A stretch of DNA of 64,000 nt from Flavobacterium ranwuense (GTDB lineage Bacteria; Bacteroidota; Bacteroidia; Flavobacteriales; Flavobacteriaceae): NCBI RefSeq assembly GCF_004349315.1, contig NZ_SMLH01000011.1:85612-149611 (forward strand), in the 5' to 3' direction. The position numbers and the translations under genes are program-made. Below the pieces are notes generated by a model. It saw only the letters and a list, made by a program, of their open reading frames with translations. It had not been told where the DNA came from and made no database searches. Below are positions 24,758 to 33,061 of the stretch, in pieces (positions within the stretch are counted from its first letter, which is position 1; each line of letters starts with the position of its first letter).

Positions 24758-24814
24758 TCTGCTCCTAAAAAAAACAGTACGGCATAAAAAAACACCAGCC
24801 TTTCGACTGATGTT
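24758..24814 (-). terminator. Repeated terminator unit, copy T1 (after DUF808)
   Basis: Minus strand: hairpin AACATCAGTC...GGCTGGTGTT, T-run, then GCCGTACTG and a second T-run ending GGAGCAG. The same composite unit follows the lipoprotein (26468-26522) and clpB (27289-27343). It terminates the DUF808 transcript. Confidence 0.8.
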
Positions 24815-24863
24815 CTCCTTGTTTTTTAATTATGTATACTGCTAAAGTGTATTCAATTGCTGC

Positions 24864-25733
24864 TTACTTTTTGCCAATTATCTTTTTGAACAGGGTTACA
24901 ATTCCCAAAACAATTCCGCCGATTGTAAGTCCGATAAAAAATTCGGTTACGATGGCCGGTAATTGTGGTAATACATGATGTAAGAAATCGATATTATGTA
25001 CAAATATACCGCCTGCCACTAATATCAAGGCGATAGTGCCAATAACGGATAGACTTTTGATGACTTTTGGCAGTGCTTGTACCAGTATATTTCCTAAAGT
25101 TTTTGTGAAACTGCGTTCTTTGGTACTCAGTTGAATCAGTTTTAAACCTGCTTCATCCATTCTTACAATTAGGGCTACAATGCCGTAAACACCTACGGTT
25201 GCTATTATTGCAATGATGGAAACAACCATAATCTGAGATAAAATGGGTTTTCCAATAACGGTACCCAGCGCAATAATCACGATTTCTACGGATAAAATAA
25301 AATCGGTTACGATGGCTGATTTTATTTTTCCTTTTTCAAAGGCTAAAATTTGTTCTTCGGTCATCGGTTCCAACAAAATTTCGTGTTTTGCATGTTCGTG
25401 TGGAAAGAAGTATTCGTATATTTTTTCGGCACCTTCGTAAGCTAAATAAAGTCCGCCAAGTACTAAGATTATGATAACCGCCAAAGGGGAAAAAGCACTC
25501 AACAGAAAGGCAATGGGTAAAATGATTACTTTATTAATGAAAGAACCTTTTGCAATTGCCCATAATACGGGTAGTTCTCTTGAGGAGATAAATCCGGAAG
25601 CTTTTTCGGCATTTACGGCTAAATCATCGCCTAAAATACCCGCTGTTTTTTTTGCTGCAAATTTACTCATTACTGCAACATCATCCATAATTGCTGCGAT
25701 ATCATCTAATAGTGCGAAAAAACCTGATGCCAT
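24864..25733 (-). CDS. DUF808 inner-membrane protein
   Basis: Integral membrane protein of 289 residues. The N-terminus MASGFFALLDDIAAIMDDVA is the family's most conserved part; KKTAGILGDDLAVNAEKASGF follows, then about six hydrophobic helices (for example SPLAVIIILVLGGLYLAYEG). Function unknown; E. coli YedI belongs to the same family. An upstream extension to 25778 is possible but adds a non-conserved stretch; I start at the conserved Met. Confidence 0.87.
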   Translation of the reverse strand: MASGFFALLDDIAAIMDDVAVMSKFAAKKTAGILGDDLAVNAEKASGFISSRELPVLWAIAKGSFINKVIILPIAFLLSAFSPLAVIIILVLGGLYLAYEGAEKIYEYFFPHEHAKHEILLEPMTEEQILAFEKGKIKSAIVTDFILSVEIVIIALGTVIGKPILSQIMVVSIIAIIATVGVYGIVALIVRMDEAGLKLIQLSTKERSFTKTLGNILVQALPKVIKSLSVIGTIALILVAGGIFVHNIDFLHHVLPQLPAIVTEFFIGLTIGGIVLGIVTLFKKIIGKK

Positions 25734-25892
25734 TTTGATTGTTTTAGAAACTGTGTTGATTTTGGTATTGTTTGCCAAAATTTGATTAATGCGTTTTGTT
25801 TGTTTATTGGTGCGAAGCTAAAACTTTTTTTATTTACTCTATTTATAAAACGAGTGAATTTTTAGTTAATATTCACCCAAAACCTTTCTGTA

Positions 25893-25920
25893 TTAGCGAT
25901 ACTGTTTTTAATTACTTTTG
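25893..25920 (+). promoter_or_regulatory. Promoter of the OsmC-family gene
   Basis: TTA (25893-25895), 17-base spacer and TACTTTTG (25913-25920). The ATG follows 14 bases after the -7 box, so the leader is very short. Confidence 0.5.
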
Positions 25921-25934
25921 AAATAAAAATAATT

Positions 25935-26402
25935 ATGGGATTCAAACATGTATTTAAAGCTAAATTAGATTGGTTTTTTTCCAAAAAGGAAGCGGCGACG
26001 TATACTAAAAGTCATACCATAACTATTGACGGTAAGGCTGTTTTAAATGTTTCGGCTGCTAAAACTTTCAAAGGAGATCCAGCTTTGTACAATCCCGAAG
26101 ACCTGTTATTGAGTAGTGTGGTTTCCTGTCACATGATGTCTTACTTATATGTTTGTAAACAAAATGATATCGACGTGTTGTCTTATACAGATGAAGCAGA
26201 GGCAACTCTAGAGGTTTTGGCCGACGGTAGCGGTCGTTTTATTGCGATTAAACTGAATCCGAAAGTTCGTATTACTAACAAAGAAAAAATAGAGGAGGCG
26301 CTTAGCTTACATAAAAAAGCAAACCAACTCTGTTTTATAGCCAATTCGTGTAATTTTCCAATTGTACACTTTCCAATTTGTGAAATTGAAACTATAGATT
26401 AA
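25935..26402 (+). CDS. OsmC/Ohr family peroxiredoxin-like protein
   Basis: Protein of 155 residues. Two conserved cysteines appear in the family's positions, VVSCHMMSYLYVC and QLCFIANSCNFPIVHFP, along with YNPEDLLLSSV. OsmC/Ohr proteins reduce organic hydroperoxides using these thiols. No signal peptide. It is divergent from the DUF808 gene and stands as a single gene with its own promoter. Confidence 0.9.
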   Translation: MGFKHVFKAKLDWFFSKKEAATYTKSHTITIDGKAVLNVSAAKTFKGDPALYNPEDLLLSSVVSCHMMSYLYVCKQNDIDVLSYTDEAEATLEVLADGSGRFIAIKLNPKVRITNKEKIEEALSLHKKANQLCFIANSCNFPIVHFPICEIETID

Positions 26403-26467
26403 AGTGGTTACGCATTTTTACTTTTTTTGGATACGGATTATAAAAATAGCAATTAAATCAGCCGGTT

Positions 26468-26522
26468 TACTCCTAAAAAACAGTATGGTATAAAAAAAAA
26501 CACCAGCCATTCGACTGATGTT
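26468..26522 (-). terminator. Repeated terminator unit, copy T2 (after the lipoprotein)
   Basis: Hairpin AACACCAGCC...GACTGATGTT (plus-strand view, 26499-26522), then A-run, GGTAT, and the ACTCCTAAAAAACAGTA flank shared with T1. Serves the minus-strand lipoprotein gene, whose stop is at 26550. Confidence 0.75.
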
Positions 26523-26549
26523 TCTATAAAATTTAATTATTAAAGCAAA

Positions 26550-26963
26550 CTAGTTAATAACAATAGTATGAGTGATAAACTCCGTTTCAGATTTTCTGAA
26601 TTTTAGATCATAACTTCCTTTAACCGTCGATTTGAATTTATAGGTTGTTGTTTTTGGTTCCGGTACCATTTTATCGCAAATATCAGATAAATATTTAGCT
26701 TCTACTTGTAACCCTTTTTCGGTTCCTATTGTCGCATCAATAAATTTATTGAAGTCTCCACAGCTATTGTCCACTTTAAAGACAACGTCCAAAGTGATGA
26801 TTTCATCTACTTTTCCTGTTGTTGGACCTTTTACCTCTGTTACAAAAGCATTTTTTGTAATCAGTTGTGGAACGCTTTGTGCATCATCATCATTACTACA
26901 AGAAGTTAATGCTGTTGCTGCGAATAATACGAATAGAATCGATTGTAATTTGAATTTTTTCAT
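26550..26963 (-). CDS. Small lipoprotein of unknown function
   Basis: Protein of 137 residues: lipoprotein signal FVLFAATALTSC with lipobox Cys, acidic SNDDDAQ linker, then a beta-rich domain (FVTEVKGPTTGKVDEIITLD, VVFKVDNSCGDFNKF, TTTYKFKSTVKGSYDLKFRK). Likely an Ig-like or small beta-sandwich fold at the cell surface. I do not recognise a named family. Confidence 0.75.
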   Translation of the reverse strand: MKKFKLQSILFVLFAATALTSCSNDDDAQSVPQLITKNAFVTEVKGPTTGKVDEIITLDVVFKVDNSCGDFNKFIDATIGTEKGLQVEAKYLSDICDKMVPEPKTTTYKFKSTVKGSYDLKFRKSETEFITHTIVIN

Positions 26964-27157
26964 AATAAAATTATTTGTTTATAATTATACTATAGATGTT
27001 TTTAAACAGGCATGGTTGCTTATCTAAACGTTAAATAATTTTTATTAGTTTTTAATTGTTTATAAATCAATAATTTATGTTTTTAATGTTATGGCTTTAT
27101 CGGAATGGCAAACTAGAAAAAAATTCTACAAATAATTATGAAAATGATAGTTGTCTA

Positions 27158-27300
27158 TAGCCCCGATGGTAGCAAGTATCCTTTTTATAAACGCTTTTAA
27201 CCCTGTCAAAGTTTTTAATGCTGAAAAGGTTGCGTTTAAAAAAGATACAGCGGACAGCGGGACAACTCGTGATGAAAATATATAAACGTTCTGCTCCTAA
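27158..27300. repeat. Dispersed intergenic repeat, copy B
   Basis: Left end TAGCCCCGATGGTAGCAAG with TATCCTTTTT; right part AAAGATACAGCGGACAGCGGG. It aligns with copy C (31906-31986: TAGCCCCGATAGCAGC, AAAGATAAAGCGAATAGCGG). It lies downstream of clpB, and a 70-codon ORF overlapping it is not credible as a gene. Confidence 0.65.
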
Positions 27301-27343
27301 AAAAAAATGAGCATAAAAAAACACCAGTCTTGCAACTGATGTT
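27289..27343 (-). terminator. Repeated terminator unit, copy T3 (after clpB)
   Basis: Hairpin AACACCAGTC...AACTGATGTT (27320-27343), minus-strand T-run, then GCTC and the GGAGCAGAAC flank shared with T1. It directly follows clpB (stop 27367). Confidence 0.8.
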
Positions 27344-27366
27344 TTCATAAATTTAAAGTATTTGGA

Positions 27367-29970
27367 TTAAGAGACCATTTCCGTCTGATTTCTAAAAACC
27401 AATTTTCCATCAAACGCATCGATCAAAACGATGCTGTCTGTCGTTATTTTTCCGGATAGAATTTCTTTAGATAATTCATTGAGCACATCTCTTTGAATCA
27501 CACGTTTTACTGGTCTGGCACCAAATTGCGGATCGTATCCTTTCTCAGATAAATAGGCAATGGCTTCTGGAGTGGCGTCCATCGTAATGCCTTGTTGCGC
27601 CAGCATTTTGGTAACATTTTTCAGTTGCAAGCCTACAATTTGTGCAATATTTTCACTGGTAAGCGGCGTGAACATTACTATTTCGTCAATACGATTGATG
27701 AATTCCGGACGCACCGTTTGTTTTAGCAACCCAAGAACTTCTACTTTGGCGAGTTCGGTGGCGGCTTCTACACTTCCTTTTAAATTCTCGAATTTCTCCT
27801 GAATAATCTGGCTTCCCATATTAGAAGTCATAATTATAATGGTGTTTTTAAAGTCGGCCAAACGTCCTTTGTTATCTGTCAAACGTCCTTCATCTAATAC
27901 TTGTAGTAAGATGTTGAATGTGTCCGGATGCGCTTTTTCAATCTCATCCAGCAAGATTACGGAATACGGCTTTCTACGCACGGCTTCGGTCAATTGTCCG
28001 CCTTCATCATAGCCCACGTATCCCGGAGGCGCACCCACCAAACGGCTTACGCTGTGGCGTTCTTGGTACTCGCTCATGTCGATACGGGTCATCGCATTTT
28101 CATCGTCAAACAGGTATTCGGCTAAGGCTTTCGCCAATTCTGTTTTACCAACTCCCGTTGTGCCGAGGAAAAGAAAGGTTCCCACCGGTTTTTTCATATC
28201 CTGCAATCCGGCACGGCTTCGGCGCACGGCATCACTCACGGCTTGAATGGCTTCTTCCTGTCCTACAACTCTGTGATGCAATTCATCTTCCAGTTTCAGT
28301 AGTTTTTCTCGTTCACCCTGAAGCATTTTCATCACCGGAATTCCAGTCCATTTGGCAACCACTTCGGCAATGTCTTCGCGGGTAACTTCTTCTTTTATCA
28401 ACGAAGTTCCGGATTGGTTTTCTTGTAATTCCTTGAGTAAAATGTCTAAACGTTCTTGGGCTTCCTTGATTTTACCATACCGAATTTCGGCTACTTTTCC
28501 ATAATCACCGTCCCGTTCGGCACGTTCGGCTTCGTATTTAAAGTCTTCAATTTCCGTTTTTACGGCTTGAATATTATCGACTACATCTTTCTCTGATTTC
28601 CATTTGGCGTAGATTTCGTTGCGATCTTCTTTTAGGTTCGCCAAATCCATTCCTAGAATTTTCAGCTTACTTTCGTCTTTTTCTCTTTTGATGGCTTCAA
28701 TTTCAATTTCCAACTGCATAATTTTTCGATCCAAAACATCCAGTTCTTCGGGTTTTGAATTGATTTCCATACGCAGTTTGGAAGCGGCTTCATCCATTAA
28801 ATCAATCGCTTTGTCCGGAAGAAAGCGGTTCGTGATATAGCGTTGCGATAATTCGACAGCAGCAATAATAGCGTCGTCTTTGATTTGAACTTTATGGTGC
28901 GTTTCGTATTTCTCCTTGATTCCACGTAAAATCGAAATGGCACTTTCGGTATCCGGTTCTTCGACCATTATTTTTTGGAAACGTCTTTCGAGTGCTTTGT
29001 CTTTTTCAAAATATTTTTGATATTCGTCTAATGTGGTTGCTCCAATGGCGCGCAACTCCCCACGAGCCAACGCCGGTTTCAGAATATTGGCTGCATCCAT
29101 AGCGCCTTCGCCACCTCCAGCTCCCACCAGTGTATGGATTTCGTCAATGAATAAAACAATATCGCCTTCGGCAGAAGTGACCTCTTTTACTACTGATTTT
29201 AATCGTTCTTCAAATTCCCCTTTGTATTTGGCACCGGCAATCAAGGCTCCCATATCAAGGGAATACACGATTTTATCTTTCAAATTATCAGGAACGTCTC
29301 CATCGACAATTCTATGTGCTAATCCTTCGGCGATGGCGGTTTTCCCCACTCCGGGTTCTCCCACCAACATCGGATTATTTTTAGTTCTACGGGTAAGAAT
29401 TTGCAACACCCTGCGAATTTCTTCGTCACGACCAATGACTGGATCGAGTTTACCAGCGCGGGCCAATTCGTTCAGGTTTTTGGCGTATTTATTTAATGAA
29501 TTATAGGTTTCTTCGGCAGAGGCAGAGGTTACTCGTTCTCCTTTTCGCAATTCTTCTATGGCGGCTTTCAATCCTTTTCCGGTTACGCCTTGATCTTTTA
29601 ATATTTGGGCAGTCTTTGTTTTAGAATCAAAAATTGCTAAAATTAAATGCTCTATAGAAACGAATTCATCATTCATTTTTTTGGCAATAATTTCCGCTTC
29701 GTTAAGGGTTGTGTTTGCGGTTCTGGAAAGCATAATTTCGCCACCGGAAACTTTTGGAAAACTCTGAATTGTGCTGTCTAATATTTGAAGAAATAAAGGC
29801 ACATTTACGTTCAGTTTTTTCAGAATAAATGGAGCCACATTTTCATCGACTTCAAAAATAGCCTTGAAAATATGTTCATTTTCTATTTGTTGTTGCCCAT
29901 GGCTTTGCGCCAATTGTTGGGAAAGCTGAATGGCTTCTTGAGATTTAATCGTAAATTTATTTATGTTCAT
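27367..29970 (-). CDS. clpB: ATP-dependent disaggregase ClpB
   Basis: Hsp100 chaperone of 867 residues that works with DnaK to dissolve aggregates. Clp N-domain (1-150), AAA1 with Walker A GEPGVGKTAIAEG and Walker B LFIDEIHTLVGAG, a long middle coiled coil (about 410-530) that distinguishes ClpB from ClpA, then AAA2 with GTTGVGKTELAKA and VILLDEIEKAHPD. The C-terminus has GARPVKRVIQ. Full length. GC content is visibly higher than in the neighbouring genes, as common for a strongly conserved gene. I found no CIRCE-like element in the 143-base upstream spacer. Confidence 0.97.
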   Translation of the reverse strand: MNINKFTIKSQEAIQLSQQLAQSHGQQQIENEHIFKAIFEVDENVAPFILKKLNVNVPLFLQILDSTIQSFPKVSGGEIMLSRTANTTLNEAEIIAKKMNDEFVSIEHLILAIFDSKTKTAQILKDQGVTGKGLKAAIEELRKGERVTSASAEETYNSLNKYAKNLNELARAGKLDPVIGRDEEIRRVLQILTRRTKNNPMLVGEPGVGKTAIAEGLAHRIVDGDVPDNLKDKIVYSLDMGALIAGAKYKGEFEERLKSVVKEVTSAEGDIVLFIDEIHTLVGAGGGEGAMDAANILKPALARGELRAIGATTLDEYQKYFEKDKALERRFQKIMVEEPDTESAISILRGIKEKYETHHKVQIKDDAIIAAVELSQRYITNRFLPDKAIDLMDEAASKLRMEINSKPEELDVLDRKIMQLEIEIEAIKREKDESKLKILGMDLANLKEDRNEIYAKWKSEKDVVDNIQAVKTEIEDFKYEAERAERDGDYGKVAEIRYGKIKEAQERLDILLKELQENQSGTSLIKEEVTREDIAEVVAKWTGIPVMKMLQGEREKLLKLEDELHHRVVGQEEAIQAVSDAVRRSRAGLQDMKKPVGTFLFLGTTGVGKTELAKALAEYLFDDENAMTRIDMSEYQERHSVSRLVGAPPGYVGYDEGGQLTEAVRRKPYSVILLDEIEKAHPDTFNILLQVLDEGRLTDNKGRLADFKNTIIIMTSNMGSQIIQEKFENLKGSVEAATELAKVEVLGLLKQTVRPEFINRIDEIVMFTPLTSENIAQIVGLQLKNVTKMLAQQGITMDATPEAIAYLSEKGYDPQFGARPVKRVIQRDVLNELSKEILSGKITTDSIVLIDAFDGKLVFRNQTEMVS

Positions 29971-29997
29971 GATTTTATATTGTTTATGTTATTTAGC

Positions 29998-30005
29998 TAA
30001 CTTTG
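29998..30005 (+). promoter_or_regulatory. -7 box in the clpB-ytxJ divergent spacer
   Basis: TAACTTTG on the plus strand with a TTG 15 bases upstream; would give ytxJ a leader of about 100 bases. Spacing is short, so support is moderate. Confidence 0.35.
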
Positions 30006-30093
30006 CGAATCAATATTCAATATATATTCCATTACAATAATACAGACAAATTGACAGAAATTTCATGATTTTTATCATATACCAAAGTCAAAA

Positions 30094-30110
30094 TGTCTTA
30101 AAATAAGACA
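30094..30110. promoter_or_regulatory. Inverted repeat before ytxJ (possible operator)
   Basis: TGTCTTA-AAA-TAAGACA, a perfect 7-base inverted repeat that ends 3 bases before the ytxJ ATG. It could bind a dimeric regulator or fold over the ribosome entry site. Confidence 0.45.
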
Positions 30111-30113
30111 ATT

Positions 30114-30503
30114 ATGAGTTTTTTTAAAAATATGTTTAATAGTTCAGATGACAAGAATTTATATGAAAATAAAATCAAGTGGAATGAACTAACCGATATA
30201 GGGCAACTGAATGAAATTATTACTATTTCGAATGAAAAACCAGTAGCAATTTTTAAACACAGTACTCGATGTAGCGTAAGTAGGATGGCATTGAAACAGT
30301 TTGAAAATGAGTTTAATAGCTCAGATAAAGTTACGCCTTATTTTTTAGATTTAATAGAATATAGAGCAATTTCTAATGCTATTGCAGATCAATTTGGTGT
30401 GACGCATCAATCCCCACAATTGATAGTAATTAAAGACGGAAAAGCCATTTACAATGTTTCGCATAGTGATATTGATGCGGAAGAGTTAGGAAAAAAGGTT
30501 TAA
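30114..30503 (+). CDS. ytxJ: YtxJ, bacillithiol-system redox protein (DUF2847)
   Basis: Thioredoxin-fold protein of 129 residues with a single conserved cysteine in FKHSTRCSVSRMAL, as in YtxJ, which is linked to de-bacillithiolation in Bacillus and found in many Bacteroidota. SPQLIVIKDGKAIYNVSH near the end supplies the cis-proline strand. No signal peptide. Divergent from clpB, with a perfect inverted repeat just before its start. Suggests this organism makes bacillithiol (inference). Confidence 0.87.
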   Translation: MSFFKNMFNSSDDKNLYENKIKWNELTDIGQLNEIITISNEKPVAIFKHSTRCSVSRMALKQFENEFNSSDKVTPYFLDLIEYRAISNAIADQFGVTHQSPQLIVIKDGKAIYNVSHSDIDAEELGKKV

Positions 30504-30530
30504 TAGTCAATAGTTTAAATTTAAAATATA

Positions 30531-30565
30531 AAAAAACCCATTCGCTTCAACGAATGGATTTTTTT
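30531..30565. terminator. Terminator between ytxJ and argH
   Basis: Stem CCATTCG with CGAATGG around a CTTCAA loop, A-run left and T-run right, between convergent stops. Confidence 0.88.
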
Positions 30566-30589
30566 GCAACAACTATTTTGGTTTTTGAA

Positions 30590-31870
30590 TTAATAAGAAT
30601 CCCTCATCTTCCTTTTTATTTCCTTTAAACACAGATTATTAATACTTCCTTCGTGTGTATGTTTGGTTTCTTTTGGTGATTTGAAAGTACCATTTTCCAG
30701 TTGTTCTGCCACCGCTTTATACGCATCTCTAAAAGGCATTCCGGCAAGAACCATTTCGTTCAGGGTATCCACAGTGAACAGATAATTGTATTTAGGATCG
30801 TCTAATATGTGTTCTTTTACTTTGATGTCTTTTATAGCGAAAATAGCAATATCCAAACAGGCTTTCAGGTTTTGAATCGCAGGAAACAAGCCTTCTTTCA
30901 AAAGTTGTAAATCCCTGTGATACCCGCTTGGTAAGTTGTTGGTTATTAAAGTGATTTCGTATGGCAATGCTTGAATTTTGTTGCATTTTCCACGGATCAA
31001 CTCAAAAACATCTGGATTTTTCTTGTGTGGCATAATGCTGGAACCTGTTGTAAGATGAGCAGGTAAACTGATGAAATCAAAATTCTGGCTCATATACAAA
31101 CAAACGTCCATAGAAAACTTCGCCAAAGTAGCAGCAACACTGCTCATTGCAAAAGCAACCGTTTTTTCTGATTTTCCACGGCTCATTTGTGCCGCAACCG
31201 AATTGAATTTTAAGGTTTCAAAACCCAATTCCTCTGTGGTGAATGTTCTGTTGATAGGGAAGGAACTTCCATAACCTGCAGCCGAACCCAAAGGGTTTTG
31301 GTCTACTATTTTCAAAGCAGCATTTAGCATTGTTATGTCATCAATCAAAGTTTCGGCGTAAGCGGAAAACCACATTCCAAAAGAAGACGGCATCGCAATT
31401 TGAAGGTGTGTGTACCCGGGCAACAAAACATTTTGATGTTTTTCTGCTGATTCCATAAGCAGATCGAACAATGTTTTTACTTGTTCCTTTAGTTCTTTAA
31501 CTACATCTTTAAGATACAAATTAACGTCTACTAAAACTTGGTCGTTACGGGAACGGGCAGTATGGATTTTTTTTCCGGCATCGCCTAATTTTACCGTTAA
31601 AAGATACTCGATTTTTGAATGTACGTCTTCAAAACTGTCTTCGATTTCGAAATGCCCTTTTTCGGCATCAATAATAATATCTTCTAAAGCCAGCACTAAA
31701 GATTCCGTTTCGGAAGTTGTCAAAAGTCCGATTTGATGCAACATTTTGGCGTGAGCTATAGAGCCTAAAGCATCGTATTTGGCCAGCACTAAATCAAGTT
31801 CTCTGTCGTTACCAACGGTGAAATGTTCGATTTGTTTATCTGTTGGTATTCCTTTTTCCCAAAGTTTCAT
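30590..31870 (-). CDS. argH: Argininosuccinate lyase
   Basis: Last enzyme of arginine synthesis: argininosuccinate to arginine plus fumarate. Protein of 426 residues of the fumarase/aspartase superfamily: ARSRNDQVLVDVNLY, GYTHLQIAMPSSFG, and the signature TTGSSIMPHKKNPDVFELIRG. It is the last gene of the minus-strand arginine/proline operon, separated from argE by a repeat-filled spacer of 120 bases, and is closed by a terminator shared with ytxJ. Confidence 0.95.
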   Translation of the reverse strand: MKLWEKGIPTDKQIEHFTVGNDRELDLVLAKYDALGSIAHAKMLHQIGLLTTSETESLVLALEDIIIDAEKGHFEIEDSFEDVHSKIEYLLTVKLGDAGKKIHTARSRNDQVLVDVNLYLKDVVKELKEQVKTLFDLLMESAEKHQNVLLPGYTHLQIAMPSSFGMWFSAYAETLIDDITMLNAALKIVDQNPLGSAAGYGSSFPINRTFTTEELGFETLKFNSVAAQMSRGKSEKTVAFAMSSVAATLAKFSMDVCLYMSQNFDFISLPAHLTTGSSIMPHKKNPDVFELIRGKCNKIQALPYEITLITNNLPSGYHRDLQLLKEGLFPAIQNLKACLDIAIFAIKDIKVKEHILDDPKYNYLFTVDTLNEMVLAGMPFRDAYKAVAEQLENGTFKSPKETKHTHEGSINNLCLKEIKRKMRDSY

Positions 31871-31905
31871 ATATGGATAATTAGATTTTTAGACTGTTAG
31901 ATTTT

Positions 31906-31986
31906 TAGCCCCGATAGCAGCGATATCCTTTTTCTGGCTTCTTTAGCCAGGAAAAGATAAAGCGAATAGCGGGATTAGCTCCAAAT
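31906..31986. repeat. Dispersed intergenic repeat, copy C (argE-argH spacer)
   Basis: TAGCCCCGATAGCAGCGAT, a central hairpin TTTTTCTGGCT...AGCCAGGAAAA, then AGCGAATAGCGGGATTAGCT. Same family as copies A and B. It lies inside the arginine operon spacer, where its hairpin would be transcribed. Confidence 0.7.
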
Positions 31987-31990
31987 TATT

Positions 31991-33061
31991 TTATTGTTTG
32001 AAAAAATCAGTTAGTATTTTGATATACAATTGAATTCCTTCTTCTATTTCGTTTATAAATATAAATTCGTCTGCTGAATGGGACCGCAGGGTTTCTCCAG
32101 GTCCTAATTTTAAGGATTTACAACTCAAAACGGATTGATCCGAAAGGGTAGGCGAGCCGTACGTTGTTCTTCCCAGTGCGATTCCTGCTTGTACTAATCC
32201 ATGTGCAACGGGAATCGATGACGCATTCAAATGCATGGAACGCGGATTGACTTCGACGGTCAAATGTCTTTTTACGGTTTCTAAAATTTCGGGATTGCTG
32301 TAACAATCATTCACGCGAATATCGACAACCAAATGACATTCCGCAGGAACTACATTGTGTTGTTTTCCAGCGTTGATTTGGGTTACCGTCATTTTTACAG
32401 GACCTAAAACGGCCGATATTTTTTTGAATTGATAGCTGTTAAACCATTCTATAACCGGTATCGCATTGTAAATGGGATTGTCAGGATTGTTGTGCGCGGC
32501 ATGGCTGGCGGTGCCTTTTACGATGACATCGAGTACCAATAACCCTTTTTCGGCTACGGCCAATTGCATTAAAGTAGGTTCTCCCACAATGGCACATTCC
32601 AGTTCCGGTAAATGTTTTAAAACGCTGTTTAATCCATTTTTTCCGCTGCTTTCTTCCTCGGCTGAAGCGACCATTACAATATTGTAGGGCAGCTTTTCAT
32701 TCGAATAAAAATGAACAAAAGTGGCTAAAAGCGAAACCAAACAACCACCCGCATCATTGCTTCCCAATCCAAATAATTTTCCCTCTTTCACGATAGCTTC
32801 AAAAGGATCTTTGGTATAGCCTTGGTTTGGTTTTACGGTATCGTGGTGTGAATTCAGTAATAGTGTCGGTTTGTTCTTGTCAAAATGTTTATTGAAAGCC
32901 CAAATGTTATTATTCTCTCTTTCGAAAGGGATACTATTTTGTGTAAACCAATTTTCGATTAAAAGTGCTGTTTTATCTTCTTCACTTGAAAAGGAAGGTG
33001 TTTCAATCAGTGCTTTTAATAGCACAATGGCTTCTTGTGTAAGGATTTCTATACTCTTCAT
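31991..33061 (-). CDS. argE: M20 deacylase ArgE-like (N-acyl-citrulline/ornithine deacylase)
   Basis: Zinc metallo-hydrolase of 356 residues of the M20 family. Metal and catalytic residues: LLNSHHDTVKP, FGLGSNDAGGCL, and ASAEEESSGKNG; the HNVVPAECHLVVDIRVND dimerisation part follows. In the carbamoyltransferase-first route of Bacteroidota this enzyme is expected to deacylate N-acylcitrulline to citrulline. Its start overlaps the end of argB by 4 bases, so the two are translationally coupled. Confidence 0.9.
   Translation of the reverse strand: MKSIEILTQEAIVLLKALIETPSFSSEEDKTALLIENWFTQNSIPFERENNNIWAFNKHFDKNKPTLLLNSHHDTVKPNQGYTKDPFEAIVKEGKLFGLGSNDAGGCLVSLLATFVHFYSNEKLPYNIVMVASAEEESSGKNGLNSVLKHLPELECAIVGEPTLMQLAVAEKGLLVLDVIVKGTASHAAHNNPDNPIYNAIPVIEWFNSYQFKKISAVLGPVKMTVTQINAGKQHNVVPAECHLVVDIRVNDCYSNPEILETVKRHLTVEVNPRSMHLNASSIPVAHGLVQAGIALGRTTYGSPTLSDQSVLSCKSLKLGPGETLRSHSADEFIFINEIEEGIQLYIKILTDFFKQ

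Noticed and set aside
27136..27348. A 70-codon minus-strand frame between clpB and the lipoprotein gene
   Set aside because: It is a translation of dispersed repeat copy B and terminator T3, not a gene.
27918..28385. A long plus-strand frame opposite clpB
   Set aside because: Shadow of a strongly coding, higher-GC gene; no sensible protein features.
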